Part shown: piece by piece, positions 52,809-61,567 of the stretch
Numbering within the stretch: the stretch's first letter is position 1
Layout of the letters: every line of letters starts with the position of its first letter
DNA from: Planctomycetota bacterium
GTDB taxonomy: Bacteria; Planctomycetota; B15-G4
NCBI GenBank assembly: GCA_029259695.1
Contig: JAJDEQ010000231.1
Coordinates: 1-64,000 of the forward strand
DNA length: 64,000 nt
Direction of reading: 5' to 3'
Position numbers and translations under genes: made by a program
The notes under the pieces: generated by a model
What the model was told of the DNA's origin: nothing
What the model saw: only the letters and a program-made list of their open reading frames with translations
The model's database searches: none

Positions 52809-54356
52809 ATGATCCGCGCCAGCAGCGAAGTGCTCGAGTTCCACGCAGACCTCGAACGCGATGGGCAGGACCAAGACCCCGCCGGCGTGATCGACCCGCG
52901 TACATTCCACCTGTTCGACGACGGTCCGCAACGACTGCTCTACTCGGTCGAGACGGGTGAACTGCTCGAGGTCACGCAGCAGCTCGCCGAACTCATCGAG
53001 CGCTGCAGCGAGGCCCCGTTGAGCGAGGTCGACGGGCACTACCTGTTGAGCGAGGACAGTTGGAGCCCGGGCGCTGCCGAAGCCCTGCTGCGCCCCTTGA
53101 TCGAACGCGGTTTCTTCCACTACCGCGAGCTCGACCGCGAGCAACAGAGCTCGTTCCTGGACCAGCTCTGGAAGCACAATCCGCGCCGCCTGCAACTGCT
53201 CATGGCGCAGATGTGCAACCTCAAGTGCCTCTACTGTTACGAGGAACAGAACGGCTCCAACGCCCGCAAGCGGCTGATGACGTTCGAGATGGCCAAGACG
53301 TCGGTGGACTACCTGGTCGAACGGGCAGGCACGCGTCGACAGCTCCAGATCACCTTCTTCGGCGGCGAGCCGCTGCTCAACAAGAAGGTCATGTACCAGG
53401 TCGTCGAGTACTGCGAGAAGGTCGGTGAGGAGCAGAACAAGGAGTTCGTCTTCGAGCTGATCACCAACGGTTCGCTGCTCACCCCGGACGTGACCGACTA
53501 CCTGGTCGAGAAGCGCTTCCTGCTGATGATCAGCCTCGACGGCTACCGGGAGATGAACAACTTCAACCGGCCGTCGGTGAACGGATCGGACCTGTACGAC
53601 ACGATCCTCGAGAACGCCCGTTACGCGAACCACGCCTACCGGGAGTCCGGCATCGGCATCCCCGTGAAGGTGCGCGCCAACCTGACGCACGAACACCACG
53701 ACCTGGCGCGAACGGTCGAGTTCCTGGAAGGCCAGGGCTTCACCACGATCGGCGTCGCATCGGTCGACGACCTGCCCTGGTCGGAGGTCAACCTGCACGC
53801 CTGCACCGAGCAGGACCTCGACGAGATCGCCGAGCAACGCAGGGCCTTCCGCGCCCAGGGTATCGAGGACCTGATCCGGAACCGCCGGCCGCGCCCCTTC
53901 GCACGCAAGCTGGCGCGTGAGGCGTTGCGTGAGATCCAGAAGTCGTTCGTGACCCGCGGGCTGCGCTGCGGAGTGGGCCGCAACACGAACATCGTCGACA
54001 CCGATGGCAACATCTACCCGTGCCACCGCTACGGCGACATGACCGAGTACATCCTCGGCAACGTCGAGCAGGGCACCCTCGACGAAAGCCGCATGCGCTC
54101 CTACTACGAGGCCGTCAACCAGGCGGCGTCCACCAAGTGCACGTCGTGTTGGGCGCGCAACGTGTGCGGCGGGCCGTGCGCCTGGGAGGTGTCCTCGCCG
54201 CAAGGCGACATCATCGAGCCGCGCGAGGAGCACTGTCGCCGCATCCGCGACGGCATGGAAGCCAACCTGATCCTGCGCCGCAAGCTGCTGAACGAAGCCC
54301 CGCACCTGCTGCCCGAGTCGGAGCGCGCCAGCACCGGGTGCACGTCGTGCGGATGA
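52809..54356 (+). CDS. Radical SAM/SPASM peptide maturase 2
   Basis: 515 aa, starting at ATG 52809 with GGGAGGG six to seven bases upstream. Residues 1-115 are a leader-binding-like N-terminal domain. The radical SAM site CNLKCLYC uses Cys136, 140 and 143, followed by FFGGEPLL and SLDGYREMNN. SPASM: CGVGRN at Cys387, YPCHRYGDM, KCTSCWARNVCGGPC and a distal EEHC. The C-terminus CTSCG carries two further Cys, absent from maturase 1. The arrangement matches thioether-forming maturases (QhpD/CteB/PapB group). The precursor starts 33 bp downstream. Substrate and chemistry are inferred from neighbourhood and family. Confidence 0.9.
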   Translation: MIRASSEVLEFHADLERDGQDQDPAGVIDPRTFHLFDDGPQRLLYSVETGELLEVTQQLAELIERCSEAPLSEVDGHYLLSEDSWSPGAAEALLRPLIERGFFHYRELDREQQSSFLDQLWKHNPRRLQLLMAQMCNLKCLYCYEEQNGSNARKRLMTFEMAKTSVDYLVERAGTRRQLQITFFGGEPLLNKKVMYQVVEYCEKVGEEQNKEFVFELITNGSLLTPDVTDYLVEKRFLLMISLDGYREMNNFNRPSVNGSDLYDTILENARYANHAYRESGIGIPVKVRANLTHEHHDLARTVEFLEGQGFTTIGVASVDDLPWSEVNLHACTEQDLDEIAEQRRAFRAQGIEDLIRNRRPRPFARKLAREALREIQKSFVTRGLRCGVGRNTNIVDTDGNIYPCHRYGDMTEYILGNVEQGTLDESRMRSYYEAVNQAASTKCTSCWARNVCGGPCAWEVSSPQGDIIEPREEHCRRIRDGMEANLILRRKLLNEAPHLLPESERASTGCTSCG

Positions 54357-54389
54357 AGAGAACCGAAGCCGTCCTGAAGGAGCGCAACG

Positions 54390-55448
54390 ATGCCTGACGA
54401 CCGCAAGGACCCTGAACAGGCCCCCCGCGAGCCGGACGATCAGCCGGCACCGACCGTCCCCTCGTCACCCGACGCGGACGACACGAAGCAGCTCGAACGC
54501 CGGGAGTTCCTGCGCAACCTGTCCACCACGACCTTCGCCTTCGTCGCGCTCGGTTCGTTCGGTGGCGCACCGGGCGGCGGCGGCGTGATCGGCGGTGGTG
54601 CCGGCCCGGGTGCAGGCGGCGTGGCCGGCGGACGCGTCGCGAAGCCGGGCAAGCCCAAGCCCTTGTGCATGGACGACGACGACGAAGCCGACAACACCGA
54701 CACAGACTGCATCGGTCATGGTGTCCCCACCGAAGAAGGTGAAGACCGTGACTCGTCCTGCGGTGACGGCGAGGCCGACGAGTCCTGCAGCATCTCGTCC
54801 ACCGAGGGCGGCAGCGGCAACGACGTCGACCAGAACTGCGGCACCGCCACGGGTGGCGGCAACGTCGACGGCGACAACGCCTGCGGCGACTGCGACGACG
54901 ATCACGATGCAGACGGATCGTGCAACCAATCGGTCGGCGGAAGCACCGACTCCGACGAGATGTGCGGCCACGCCCACCTTCCCGGCGGGGGCATCGACGA
55001 GGACCAGACGTGCTCCGCGACCACCGCCGACAACGGCTGCGGCAACCACGACACCGTCTACAACGAGGTCAACGACCCGGACCAGCACTGTCCCGACGGC
55101 GTAACCCCGGGCACGACGCAGGACTCCGACCAGAACTGCACCGGACAGGTCGCCGACGCCACCTGCGCCGCCAACCCGCCGGCCTACGCCAGCAGTCCGG
55201 ACGAGATGTGCAGCTCGACCGAGATCGACGGCGCCTGCGGCAACGGCGGCTCGGCGGGATACAACCCGGCCTACGACGAGGACGCCAGTTGCGGCGGTGC
55301 CGGCCTCGGTGAGCAGTCCGACCAGTCGTGCGGATCGACCGTGTACACTCTCGAGGACGAGGACGAGAACTGCAGCACGGCCGACGCCGACGAGGGCTGC
55401 GGCGGCATCCCGATCATCGATCCGGACAACTCCGGGGATCCTCCTTGA
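54390..55448 (+). CDS. Tat-exported DxxC-repeat precursor 2 (radical SAM substrate)
   Basis: 352 aa. ATG at 54390 has AAGGAG seven bases upstream. Residues 1-36 are Pro/Asp-rich without Cys. The Tat motif ERREFLRNL begins at about residue 37, with a hydrophobic stretch to 60, a Gly-rich segment and a basic KPGKPK. The core has 20 Cys, 18 of which have Asp at -3 (DTDC, DSSC, DQNC, DEMC, DENC and others). The exceptions are Cys93 and Cys168, the latter in CGDC. It is strongly acidic, Asp-rich and low in aromatics. The design mirrors precursor 1, but the spacing between Cys is irregular (9-18 residues). Its stop overlaps the next gene's TTG start. Confidence 0.85.
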   Translation: MPDDRKDPEQAPREPDDQPAPTVPSSPDADDTKQLERREFLRNLSTTTFAFVALGSFGGAPGGGGVIGGGAGPGAGGVAGGRVAKPGKPKPLCMDDDDEADNTDTDCIGHGVPTEEGEDRDSSCGDGEADESCSISSTEGGSGNDVDQNCGTATGGGNVDGDNACGDCDDDHDADGSCNQSVGGSTDSDEMCGHAHLPGGGIDEDQTCSATTADNGCGNHDTVYNEVNDPDQHCPDGVTPGTTQDSDQNCTGQVADATCAANPPAYASSPDEMCSSTEIDGACGNGGSAGYNPAYDEDASCGGAGLGEQSDQSCGSTVYTLEDEDENCSTADADEGCGGIPIIDPDNSGDPP

Positions 55449-57691
55449 CGGAAACATCGAGCTCGCGCCGACTGGCCCTGGTCGTGGCGGTCGGCGCCCT
55501 GCTCGCCCTCGGTGCCTGGTGGTGGAACGACTCGGCCGACTCGGGAGCCACGACCTCCGACGAGTTGGCGGGCACGCGCACCGGCGGCGTTGCCCAACTT
55601 CCGCGGATCGATGATGGACCGCCAGGGCCGCTGGCACCCGTCGCCGCGCCCGCCGAGACGACGGAGCTGCCCGAACTCCGGGTCGCGGTGGTCGACCCCC
55701 GGGGGCTCGGGCTCGGCGAGATCCCCGTGGTGCTGACCGCCGCGCACGCGTCATCGCCGCCGCGCGCACTGGGTCGCGCCGCCACCGGCCCCGACGGCAC
55801 GGCCGCCCGTCTCGCGGTTCCGGACGCACTGTTCGCCGACGGCTGGAACGCCGAGGGCGCCCTGCGCTACTCGATCGCCGTGGACCTCCCGCTCGATGGC
55901 GCCCCGCAGCTCGAACTGACGCAGCGCCCGGAACGGGGACAGCGCGTCGAGCTCGAACTCTCACCCGGGTTGCTCGGCTGGCTACGGCCGCTGCGGGTGC
56001 GCGTGTCGGATCGAGGCGGGCAGCCCGTCGGCGGTGTGCCCGTGACGCTGGAAGTCCGGCGCGACATCTCCCCCGCGCGGTCCCAGACCATGGCCCAGGC
56101 CACCACGCGAGCAGCCGACGGCCTGGCCCTGCTGGCGCTGTCCGAGCTGTGGACGATCTGGGGCACCGCCCGCTCGATGCAGCTCGACACGCAAGTCGTC
56201 GTGCGCGCGGACCTGCCCTTCTCCCCGGCTCCGACGGTCACCATCGACCTGTCAGCAGCACCCCCCGAGACGGTCGACGTGGTCCTGCCGCCCAGCGGCT
56301 GGATCGAACTCCAACTCGTGGGCGCGGACCCCGCCGGTGCCGGCGCGACGTGGCGCCGCGTCGACAACGACACACCGGACGCAGCGACACAGCACCCCGC
56401 CGTCGCGCCGATGCGCCTGGGCCCCCTGGGCCTGGGCTGGCTCGTCGAGACCCGCGTCCGGATCGCGAGCGGTGCCGTCGAAGTCGTCGATCTGGAGGGC
56501 CCCACGCGCCCGGGCCAGGTCGTGTCCGCCGAGATCCGCTTCGGCCAGGCTCCGCGCAGCATGAGTTTCCGCGGCAAGGCCGTCACGCCCGCGGGCGACA
56601 CCCCGGCGCGTCTGTGCGTCGCCGCGCTGCGCCCGGCCGCGACACCCGGAGGCCGTACCGTCAGCAGCGACTTCGTGCGCACCGGCGCCGACGGGCAGTT
56701 CCGTTACGACGCTTCGCTCAACACCGACGCCGCGGCACAACTCGCGGCCGGCACCCTCGAACTCGCGTTGACGGTCGTGAAGGACTTCCCCGACGACCCG
56801 ACGCTCGAGGCCGTCGCGCGACTCGCCGGCGCCCTGCCGGCCGACGGCGTCTGGAAGCTGGGCACCCTCGTCATGACCGCTCCCGCACCGATCGACGGCG
56901 CGGGAGCCGGCACCTGGAACCTGTCGGGGCGGGTCGTCGACGAGAGCGGGCGGGGCATCCACCAGGCCGCCATAGAACTCTACGGCGAGCCCGAGGGCGA
57001 CGACCTGCGCGGCCCGCGCCTGGCCCGCGGCCGCAGCGATGATGGTGGCGCCTTCCTGCTCACCGACCTGCCTCCCGCCGCCACGCGATGGACCGTCACC
57101 GCGGGCAAGATCGGGTTCGTCGCGAACCAGCTCCCCGGCTTCGGCGACCAGGCGAGCCCGGTCGAGCTGGTGTTGCAGTCCGCCGGGCGCATCGAGGGCC
57201 GAGTGCTGGTGGACGGCGACGTGCCGCTCGACATGCTGCGCGTCACGCTCCAGGGCGGTCCCCTCGGCCGCAGCGCGAACCTGGCCGACTTCGGGGGCGC
57301 GTTCCGCTTCGAGTCGCTCGCCCCCGGCGAGTACCAGGTGGGCGTGGGCGTGCACGGAAGCGACTGGATCCTGCGGCGCGTGGCCAACGTGTTGGTGCAA
57401 GCCGGGCTGACGGCCGCCGACCCGCGCATGACGGCGATCGACGCGCGCGGCAGCGTGCGCCGGCTGGAACTCGAGCTGGTCGACGACCGACGTCCCGTGT
57501 CGAGCCGGCGCATCGCCCTGGTGGACGACGACGGCGCCGCCGCGCGCGACCTGGTGAGCAGCGAGACCGGCCGACTCGCCACGCTCGTACCGGCCGGTGT
57601 GCAACGCTTCTCGCTGCGCGTCCCCGGCTACCGCCCGGTCGTCATCACATGGCAAGCGGGCCCGTTGGTCGTGCCCCTCCAGCGTGAGTGA
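55445..57691 (+). CDS. Membrane-anchored beta-sandwich protein (CarboxypepD_reg-like)
   Basis: 748 aa. TTG at 55445 overlaps the precursor stop (TTGA). A single N-terminal membrane helix (RLALVVAVGALLALGAWWW) is followed by many beta-rich repeats. At least two resemble carboxypeptidase regulatory domains: NLSGRVVDESGRGIHQAAIELYG, ending in DGGAFLLTDLPP, and RIEGRVLVDGDVPLDMLRVTL, ending in FGGAFRFESLAPGEYQVGV. They usually bind or span surface structures. Position in the operon suggests it anchors, exports or binds the matured precursor. No protease motif is visible. Confidence 0.8.
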   Translation: MTETSSSRRLALVVAVGALLALGAWWWNDSADSGATTSDELAGTRTGGVAQLPRIDDGPPGPLAPVAAPAETTELPELRVAVVDPRGLGLGEIPVVLTAAHASSPPRALGRAATGPDGTAARLAVPDALFADGWNAEGALRYSIAVDLPLDGAPQLELTQRPERGQRVELELSPGLLGWLRPLRVRVSDRGGQPVGGVPVTLEVRRDISPARSQTMAQATTRAADGLALLALSELWTIWGTARSMQLDTQVVVRADLPFSPAPTVTIDLSAAPPETVDVVLPPSGWIELQLVGADPAGAGATWRRVDNDTPDAATQHPAVAPMRLGPLGLGWLVETRVRIASGAVEVVDLEGPTRPGQVVSAEIRFGQAPRSMSFRGKAVTPAGDTPARLCVAALRPAATPGGRTVSSDFVRTGADGQFRYDASLNTDAAAQLAAGTLELALTVVKDFPDDPTLEAVARLAGALPADGVWKLGTLVMTAPAPIDGAGAGTWNLSGRVVDESGRGIHQAAIELYGEPEGDDLRGPRLARGRSDDGGAFLLTDLPPAATRWTVTAGKIGFVANQLPGFGDQASPVELVLQSAGRIEGRVLVDGDVPLDMLRVTLQGGPLGRSANLADFGGAFRFESLAPGEYQVGVGVHGSDWILRRVANVLVQAGLTAADPRMTAIDARGSVRRLELELVDDRRPVSSRRIALVDDDGAAARDLVSSETGRLATLVPAGVQRFSLRVPGYRPVVITWQAGPLVVPLQRE

Positions 57692-58433
57692 CGAACGCCG
57701 GGCCAATCCCTTGCTCGAGGCCTGGCGCGAGCGCGTTCCCGCCATGCAGCGGCTGTGCGCAGCACTCGGCGTCTCGTGGTCCCGACTCCAGTCCACCCTC
57801 GACCCCGAAGACGGTCGCGCCTGGCAACGGGCGATCGACGCCCTGCCCGTCGACTCGCCCCTGCGCGAACAGGCACGCGCGCTCAAGCTCGACCGACGTC
57901 GCCTGCGCCGGCACTTCGCCTATTCCGTGCCGAGTCCCGAAGCCATCGCAGTCATCCAGGCGCTCGGAGTGCCCTGGCTCGAACTCGGTGCGGGCAAGGG
58001 CTACTGGGCCGCGCTCCTGCGCGCCCATGGCGTGAGCGTGGTCGCCAATGACCACACTCCGGCCGAAGCCAACCGCTGGCTCGACGGCGACCCCGCGTTC
58101 ATCACCGACCTGGTGACCACATCCGCGGTCGGCGAGCTGGTGCGCGATCATCCGACGCACGGCCTGATGTTGCAGTGGGTGCCCCCCGATACCGGAGCGA
58201 CCTTCGCCGTCGAAGCGCTGGCAGCTCTCGCAGGCGACATCGTCGCCGTCGTCGGCGAGGATCGACCAGGGGTTTGCGGATCGCCCGCGCTCGACCAGGC
58301 ACTGCACGACTTCGGCCCGGCCACCGCCCGACTCGCGCTGCCGCGCTTCCCAGGACTCGTCGACACACTGACCTGCTACCAGCGCCGGCCGCGAACCGGC
58401 GTTCGCGAAAGTGGTGACGAACCGGCGCCCTAG
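57684..58433 (+). CDS. SAM-dependent methyltransferase-like protein, operon 2
   Basis: 249 aa with GTG at 57684 overlapping the preceding stop by 8 bp. N-terminal helices precede the class I methyltransferase motif I VPWLELGAGKGYWAALLRAHGV and the motif II-like acidic VVANDHTPAE. Further strands include HGLMLQWVPP. This gives a plausible fifth step of the operon, for example methylating the precursor or another partner. The acceptor is unknown and no active-site residue can be pinned. A housekeeping methyltransferase co-transcribed by chance is possible. Confidence 0.7.
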   Translation: MSDERRANPLLEAWRERVPAMQRLCAALGVSWSRLQSTLDPEDGRAWQRAIDALPVDSPLREQARALKLDRRRLRRHFAYSVPSPEAIAVIQALGVPWLELGAGKGYWAALLRAHGVSVVANDHTPAEANRWLDGDPAFITDLVTTSAVGELVRDHPTHGLMLQWVPPDTGATFAVEALAALAGDIVAVVGEDRPGVCGSPALDQALHDFGPATARLALPRFPGLVDTLTCYQRRPRTGVRESGDEPAP

Positions 58434-58547
58434 CAACCCGTGCAAGAATCATCCGCGCCGACGAACGGCCCAGACGCACCGGTTCGGCGCCTTGATCTCG
58501 AACGCCTGGGCCGCCCGCGGCACCGGAGCACTCTCCGCACAAGCTGC

Positions 58548-58570
58548 CCGGCTCGCCACTGGCGAGCCGG
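58548..58570 (+). terminator. 10-bp perfect hairpin after operon 2
   Basis: CCGGCTCGCC and GGCGAGCCGG with loop ACT lie 115 bp after the methyltransferase stop and 50 bp before the sppA start. Probable transcription end of the maturase operon, although no U-tract follows. Confidence 0.5.
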
Positions 58571-58622
58571 CGCTGCCGCGGGGCATGCTGTGCGCACGCT
58601 CCGAACTCCAGGAACCCGGACC

Positions 58623-59588
58623 ATGCGCGTTCTCGCCCAGTGCTGCCTGCTCGCCGCTCTCGCTCTCACGCCGACGAGCTGCCTCCTCTACGCGCCCACG
58701 ACCCTCGGCGCACCGGCGCTGGCGGGCATGAAGGAGTTCACCCTCGCCCCGGCCGAGGACTACTGGACCGATGAGAAGATCGCCGTCGTGCCGATCGAGG
58801 GCACGATCGGGTCACGCCGCTCGGTCGCCAACCTGAAGGAGCAACTCGACGCCATCGCCGAGGACGACGAGGTCAAGGCCGTCATCCTGCGCATCAACTC
58901 CCCCGGCGGTGGCGTGACCGCGTCCGATCAGATGCACCAGGAGCTGCTCGACTTCAAGCGCCGCACGCAGCTGCCCATGATCGCCGCCATGACCGATGTC
59001 GCGGCCTCCGGTGGGTACTACGTGGCCGTGGCCGCCGACGAGATCATGGCCCACCCCACCACCGTCACCGGCAGCATCGGCGTGATCGCCGAGATGGTGA
59101 GCCTCGAGGGCCTGTTCGACATGGCCGGGCTGCAGCAGCGCACCTTCACCAGCGGCCCGCACAAGGACATGGGCAGCCCTTTCCGCCCCATGACCGACGA
59201 AGAGCGCGCGCTGTTCCAGCACATCATCGACTCCCACTACGAGCGCTTCCTCGCGGTGGTCGACGAGGGTCGCAGCGGGCTCGACCGCGACGCCGTGCGC
59301 ACCCTCGCCGATGGCCGGATCTACACCGCCGAGCAGGCGCGCGACTCGGGACTGATCGACTCCATCGGCTACCTGGAGGACGCCGTGGAATGGGCCCGCG
59401 AGGCCGCGGGCATCCCCGACGCCGAAGTCGTCACCTGGCGCGTGGGCTGGGGCTTCCGCTCCAACATCTACGGCGCGAGCACCGAGCAGCTCGAACCACT
59501 GGCCGAGCGCAGCGCCCTGGTCGACCTGGGCCTGGACCGCCTGCTGCCCGAACCGGGCGTGCACTTCCTCTACATGTGGAAGCCGTGA
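58623..59588 (+). CDS. sppA: Signal peptide peptidase SppA-like lipoprotein
   Basis: 321 aa with a lipobox-type signal (ALTPTSC). The S49 core has IAVVPIEGTIG, LRINSPGGGVTAS and the catalytic Ser in DVAASGGYYVAVAAD. The general-base Lys is likely in a GPHKDMGSPF-type segment, as in short SppA enzymes. It degrades signal-peptide remnants or membrane-bound peptides. One single S49 domain is present, as in Bacillus-type SppA. ATG at 58623 has AGGAA eight bases upstream. The lipoprotein anchor points to an extracytoplasmic location. Confidence 0.88.
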   Translation: MRVLAQCCLLAALALTPTSCLLYAPTTLGAPALAGMKEFTLAPAEDYWTDEKIAVVPIEGTIGSRRSVANLKEQLDAIAEDDEVKAVILRINSPGGGVTASDQMHQELLDFKRRTQLPMIAAMTDVAASGGYYVAVAADEIMAHPTTVTGSIGVIAEMVSLEGLFDMAGLQQRTFTSGPHKDMGSPFRPMTDEERALFQHIIDSHYERFLAVVDEGRSGLDRDAVRTLADGRIYTAEQARDSGLIDSIGYLEDAVEWAREAAGIPDAEVVTWRVGWGFRSNIYGASTEQLEPLAERSALVDLGLDRLLPEPGVHFLYMWKP

Positions 59589-59656
59589 GAACCCGGTCGC
59601 TCAGACCGCGAGGCGGCCGCCGCCCGACGTCGCCGCAGGTCCGCGCGCACTGATCA

Positions 59657-60361
59657 TCACCCCGTTGGTTCCCACGGGTTCGTCGCGAACACGGTCAGCT
59701 CGGGGATGAAGCCGCGGGGGTCCATCTCCAACGCGGCGAGCGTCGCCTGGGCGATGTCCTCGGCGACGAGCTTGCGCGGGTTGACGGCGCGCTCGGGGTC
59801 GGAGCCGCCGAAGCCGGTCTGCACTTCGCTGGGGTTGATCTGGATCACGCGGATGTTGCGCGGACGCAGTTCGGCCTGCCAGCACTGGGTCATGGAAGCC
59901 AGGGCGAACTTGCTGGAGCTGTAGGCCGTGCCGCCGACGTAGCCCTTCCTGGCGGCGGTCGAGGCCATGTTGACGATCGTGCCCCCGCCCGCCGTGTCCA
60001 AGTGCGGCAGCGCGGCGGCAGCCATGAGCGCAGCGCCGAGCACATTGGTGCGCCAGATGTCCTCCATGAGCTGAGGGTCCAACGCGTCGAGCGTCATGCT
60101 GCGCCCCCAACCCGCGTTGTTGACCAGCACGTCGAGACCGCCGAGGTGCTCGACGGCGCCCGCCATGATCCCGGCGGCGTCACGGCCCACGTCGCCCGCC
60201 ACGGCGTGCAGACCGAGAGTCTCGGCCGTCGCGGCCAGGCGCCCGGCGTCCCGACCGTTGATCACCACGCGGGCACCCCGTGCCTGCGCGGACTGGGCGA
60301 TGGCGCGCCCGATTCCGGCACTACCGCCGGTCACGAGCACGCGGATGTCTTGCAACGTCAT
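59657..60361 (-). CDS. Short-chain dehydrogenase/reductase
   Basis: 234 aa. NAD(P)-binding TGGSAGIGRAIA and LVNNAGWG, and the catalytic Ser/Tyr/Lys in VNMASTAARKG and AYSSSKFAL (YxxxK-like with Tyr in TAYSSSK). Cofactor specificity suggests NADP because Arg follows Asn in INGRDAGRL. Substrate cannot be assigned; this fold covers fatty acid, sugar and secondary alcohol substrates. ATG at 60361 has AGGAG seven bases upstream. It is a monocistronic gene between divergent neighbours. Confidence 0.88.
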   Translation of the reverse strand: MTLQDIRVLVTGGSAGIGRAIAQSAQARGARVVINGRDAGRLAATAETLGLHAVAGDVGRDAAGIMAGAVEHLGGLDVLVNNAGWGRSMTLDALDPQLMEDIWRTNVLGAALMAAAALPHLDTAGGGTIVNMASTAARKGYVGGTAYSSSKFALASMTQCWQAELRPRNIRVIQINPSEVQTGFGGSDPERAVNPRKLVAEDIAQATLAALEMDPRGFIPELTVFATNPWEPTG

Positions 60362-60580
60362 GAGAGGACTCCTCGAGCCCCGGAATCCCGGAGCGGAGTG
60401 GCGTGGGCGAGCGTTGTACTCGTGGTCCCCTGCGGCGCTCAAGCGCCCATTCTCGTTGCATGCTTCCCCAGGCCCGGCGGCGACGAAGAGCAGCCGTCGG
60501 AGGATTCGCCCTCACGGATCGCCCGTCCCCGGCACAATGCACGCCCCCCGACCTCGCCAGCACCGCGCCCTGGAGCCCCG

Positions 60581-61504
60581 ATGCCCCTCACCGCCCCACG
60601 CATCTCTCGCACGATCACGGCACTCGCCCTCGCCCTCGCCCTCGCCGTCGGCACCACCCTCAGCGCCCAGGTGGTCTACGACGAAGCCGTCGACGGCGAT
60701 CTCTCCAACAGCGCGGGCGCGCCCACCGCGGTGAGCGTCGGGCCCGGCAGCAACATCGTCTCGGGCACCATGATCAACGGGACCGATACGCGTGACTTCC
60801 TGACCTTCACGATCCCCGCGGGCGGCAGCCTGGAGGAGCTGACCCTGCTGGTCTACGAGGACCTGCCGTCGCACACCTTCGGCGCCGTCGGCTACCACGC
60901 GATCAACGCGGGCAGCACGAGCCTCAACCCGAGCTTCGGCACGGCCAACAGCTTCCTGGGCGGCAACCACCTGTTCAACCTGCTCGGCCCGGGAGACATC
61001 CTGCCCGATCTCGCCGCCGCCACGACCAACGGGACCGGCTTCACGATTCCGCTCGGGCCCGGGTCGTACAGCTACGTGATCCAACAGACCGGCTTCAACC
61101 TCACCGGCTACTCGCTCGACTTCGTGGTCGAGGACAGTTGGACCGACGAGGGCTGTGCGCTCGCGGGCGTGAACGGCGACCCGCTGCTCGACGCCACCGG
61201 TTTCCTCACCGCGGGGACGCCCAACACGCTGGTGCTGAGCAACGCGGCCCCGAGTGCGGTGGCCGGCCTGTTCTTCGGCGTCGCCAGCACGCCGGTGGCG
61301 TTCAAGGGCGGCCTGCTCAAGCCGTTCCCGTTCTTCGGCCCGGTGATCCTCAACACGAGTGCGAGCGGTGAGATCCCGATCCCCTTCTCGCTGCCCGCCG
61401 GCATCCCCGTGGGCACCGAGCTCTACATCCAGTACGCCATCGACGACGACGCGGCAGTGAACGACGTCGCCCTGTCGAACGCCGTGCGCGGGGTCACGTC
61501 GTAG
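60581..61504 (+). CDS. Secreted protein with PFKGG-type C-terminal domain
   Basis: 307 aa with a signal peptide (ALALALALAVGTTLSAQ). The middle domain is a beta-sandwich (SNIVSGTMINGTDTRDFLTFTI, FNLTGYSLDFVVED). The C-terminal domain has DEGCALAGVNGDPLL, the core VAFKGGLLKPFPFF (Ala for Pro) and an ending YIQYAIDDDAAVNDVALSNAV. ATG at 60581 has GGAG five bases upstream. It is probably a cell-surface or exported protein of the same sorting class as the other PFKGG proteins. Confidence 0.8.
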   Translation: MPLTAPRISRTITALALALALAVGTTLSAQVVYDEAVDGDLSNSAGAPTAVSVGPGSNIVSGTMINGTDTRDFLTFTIPAGGSLEELTLLVYEDLPSHTFGAVGYHAINAGSTSLNPSFGTANSFLGGNHLFNLLGPGDILPDLAAATTNGTGFTIPLGPGSYSYVIQQTGFNLTGYSLDFVVEDSWTDEGCALAGVNGDPLLDATGFLTAGTPNTLVLSNAAPSAVAGLFFGVASTPVAFKGGLLKPFPFFGPVILNTSASGEIPIPFSLPAGIPVGTELYIQYAIDDDAAVNDVALSNAVRGVTS

Positions 61505-61567
61505 GCGTCGCCCTCGCGTCGCTCGCGTCGTCGCGCACGCCGCTGTCAGAGTCGCAATCGGAGCCGG

